Below, in pieces: positions 63,324 through 64,000 of a stretch of DNA of 64,000 bases. This DNA comes from Trematomus loennbergii (taxonomy: Eukaryota > Chordata > Actinopteri > Perciformes > Nototheniidae). The position numbers and the translations under genes are program-made. The stretch spans positions 33,537,434-33,601,433 of the forward strand of contig JAAOOA010000006.1 of the NCBI GenBank assembly GCA_012861695.1, given 5' to 3'. The first letter of the stretch is position 1, and the number at the start of each line of letters is the position of its first letter. The notes beneath the pieces are model-generated. The model saw only the letters and a program-made list of their open reading frames with translations, did no database searches and was not told the origin of the DNA.

Positions 63324-64000
63324 ACTGTCTTATCGCCGAGATCTCTTCACCTGCACTAGTGGCCATATCAAAGCCGTGATTGGTCAGATTTCGATTCATT
63401 GCAACGGTGTCGGGTTACAGACGTGCTCCCTGTCACCTCTCACACTCGTGTGTCAGCGGGGGGGGGGGGAGAACTCATAAGCCGAGGCCCCCTGCGCAAT
63501 GTGAGGCCCCATGCAGCCTGCATGATCGGCCTGTAGGGAGGGACGGCCCATTACTAGATCTTTGCTGCTAGGTTTCTCAGACTAAACACATAATAATACA
63601 ACAGAAGTTTAGGGAGCCATTAGCCTCCCTGTTGTACTGTTGACCCTCCCTAAATTCATTCGGGCACTAATTTACTGACAGATTCCATCAAACATCTTTG
63701 AGGAGACCTCTAGTGGAAGAGTGTACGTTTTTGGATAGCTAATGGTATGTTGAAATCATTAATTTCTCTTAGACACACGGCTTGCACCTTTTATAGAAAA
63801 TGCCTTTCTTCCTGTGTCTCCCCTCAGAGCTCCTGTGGGGGAATATGTGGTTCCGCAAGTGGTGATGCATTTAATTAAAGTAGCCACAAGAGGGAGGCAG
63901 ATACACATATAAACCAGCATGACAGAAAGACAGGCAGGTACATGAAGAGTCCCTGAGCATTTCAACAGACATATCTCTCTCAGTCTAAGGATACTTTAGG
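63324..64000. other. Non-coding stretch, no gene seen
   Basis: Contains a G-rich run (63457-63469). Frames on both strands are short, with no recognisable domain. Confidence 0.5.

Overview
The window is non-coding vertebrate DNA of teleost type, most likely from a percomorph fish. No host protein-coding exon, rRNA or tRNA could be recognised in it. The teleost call rests on long (CA)n, (GT)n and (CT)n tracts, hAT, piggyBac-like and Harbinger-like elements with fish-type termini, a LINE 3' tail, and a Ty3/gypsy element with a tRNA-Leu type primer site. The family names come from recognising motifs and from terminal structures read in the sequence. No database was searched.

Region by region: 0.5-0.85 kb is a LINE 3' end. 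4.4-7.1 kb is a possible old DNA transposon that carries a hAT insertion with perfect 8-bp target duplications (5937-6963). 9.7-16.1 kb holds MITE-like repeats, two very long GT tracts and a CTG run. 18.4-19.5 kb holds a solo LTR and a second clean hAT element. At 21.0-21.8 kb a hAT-like repeat is split by a TTAA-flanked MITE. 29.0-31.1 kb is simple-sequence DNA followed by a 31-bp minisatellite. Unique-looking blocks at about 17.2-17.7, 24.4-24.7, 33.5-33.8 and 35.2-38.9 kb resemble conserved non-coding (enhancer-like) DNA; that is inference only.

40.75-51.22 kb is bracketed by two diverged arms in inverted orientation. Inside lie a TTAA-flanked 1.14-kb element, a 22-bp-TIR element with candidate convergent exons, a roughly 148-bp tandem repeat and a near-perfect hairpin. 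The left arm carries a second copy of the 21.4-kb MITE, and the right arm preserves the uninserted site.

52.7-62.0 kb is a nested stack. An outer element with perfect 24-bp terminal inverted repeats (52707-61999) contains a structurally complete Ty3/gypsy retrotransposon (53455-58260: identical 219-bp LTRs, GATAG target duplication, one 1320-codon gag-pol frame) and a 3.3-kb Harbinger/ISL2EU-like element (58514-61801) with a decayed, spliced accessory gene. The gypsy element is the only long intact coding sequence in the window. Its Gag packages the RNA, and its protease, reverse transcriptase, RNase H and integrase would copy and insert it. Every other mobile element seen here is non-autonomous or broken.
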